Source: Bacteroidaceae bacterium (GTDB lineage: Bacteria; Bacteroidota; Bacteroidia; Bacteroidales; Bacteroidaceae). Taken from it: a stretch of DNA of 64,000 nt. A model generated the notes under the pieces. It did not search any database and was not told the DNA's origin. It was given only the letters and a program-made list of their open reading frames with translations. Within the stretch, counting starts at the first letter, position 1, and the number at the start of each line of letters is the position of its first letter. Shown here in pieces: positions 63,780 to 64,000 of this stretch. Position numbers and translations under genes: made by a program. The stretch covers positions 1 through 64,000 of the forward strand of contig CAAGGT010000264.1 of NCBI GenBank assembly GCA_900769465.1. Reading direction: 5' to 3'.

Positions 63780-64000
63780 TTACAGATTGTTTTGTAATAA
63801 TAGTTCTACTTGTGCCATCTCCTTTTTGCTCAACTTGCACTTGGTGATGAAACCGATGGCTTCTTCGCAGTGCAGGTCGCTGCCACAAACGCTGTAAAGT
63901 CCATTGCTCAATAGCCACAATGCTTTTTTCTTAACCACAGAACCATATCCACCGGCAAGTGATGCAAGATTGAGTTGGAACTTAACCCCTTCATCGTGCA
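63780..64000 (-). CDS. CpsB-like tyrosine-protein phosphatase (5' part missing)
   Basis: The last 72 residues of a minus-strand gene that starts right of the window. The visible part (VKFQLNLASLAGGYGSVVKK, KALWLLSNGLYSVCGSDLH) matches the C-terminal end of PHP-type capsular tyrosine phosphatases (CpsB/YwqE), with GSDLH in place of the usual GTDxH metal-binding motif. These control chain length and export through dephosphorylation of a BY-kinase. Its presence marks the upstream (regulatory) end of the polysaccharide operon. Confidence 0.75.
   Translation of the reverse strand, partial: HDEGVKFQLNLASLAGGYGSVVKKKALWLLSNGLYSVCGSDLHCEEAIGFITKCKLSKKEMAQVELLLQNNL

Noticed and set aside
1..64000. 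CRISPR arrays, tRNA or rRNA genes, complete insertion sequences
   Set aside because: No regularly spaced direct repeats, cloverleaf tRNA with CCA-type acceptor, rRNA segments or transposase genes were found by reading both strands.

Overview
The window is chromosomal DNA from a member of the order Bacteroidales (phylum Bacteroidota). The signs are: promoters of the TTTG-N19-TAnnTTTG type instead of -35/-10 boxes; no obvious Shine-Dalgarno sequences; a glycine-lipid gene pair (glsA/glsB type); an arginine operon of the Bacteroides type; BspA-like leucine-rich repeats; and a C-terminal tail common in secreted Bacteroides/Prevotella proteins. I cannot name the genus with confidence; Bacteroidaceae or Prevotellaceae fit best.

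Layout. 1-9.2 kb: translation/transcription cluster rplJ (partial), rplL, rpoB, rpoC, with an attenuator-like hairpin between rplL and rpoB and a strong terminator after rpoC. 9.3-12.8 kb: a small unknown gene, a solitary dihydrolipoyl dehydrogenase and a myo-inositol-phosphate synthase. 12.8-17.4 kb: arginine operon argR, GNAT acyltransferase, argG, argC, argD, with two ArgR-like operators around the argR promoter and an internal promoter before argC; the deacylase (argE type) lies alone at 30.8 kb. 17.4-19.5 kb: a secreted SGNH/BspA protein, a strongly folded RNA candidate and a second sRNA candidate. 19.5-28.3 kb (minus strand): EnvC-like protein, DUF4292 lipoprotein, TPR protein, dut, glsB, glsA, a flippase and ruvB. 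28.4-39.3 kb: mixed housekeeping genes (VanZ-like, CYTH, prfB, argE, CD225/DUF2752 membrane proteins, ybeY, SpmA/B fusion, ECF sigma factor, thrA, ABC-F).

39.3-64 kb: one long minus-strand surface-polysaccharide locus (capsule or O-antigen type, Wzx/Wzy route). In transcription order it holds a CpsB-like tyrosine phosphatase (partial), a Wzx flippase, an F420-dehydrogenase-beta-like protein, a polysaccharide pyruvyl transferase, many glycosyltransferases (GT2, GT4, GT8, DUF1972), a HAD protein, an acyltransferase, a hexapeptide acetyltransferase, a Wzy-like polymerase, two kinase-like proteins and one apparently unrelated DUF4062/ATPase/HTH gene. Most genes overlap by 1-4 bp or lie within 25 bp of each other.

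The most unusual thing is a family of five intergenic elements of about 240-330 bp (43605-43878, 47908-48236, 52065-52319, 53417-53657, 54568-54810), found only inside the polysaccharide locus. They share terminal inverted repeats (AGACAGAAGAACAAAAG type). The complete ones fold into a four-way junction: a closing stem P1 around three hairpins. Paired bases change together between copies, P3 and P4 loops appear flipped in one copy, and one copy keeps the shape with almost no sequence in common. They split the locus into one- to four-gene blocks and look like a mobile or recombinational structured element not explained by the coding genes.
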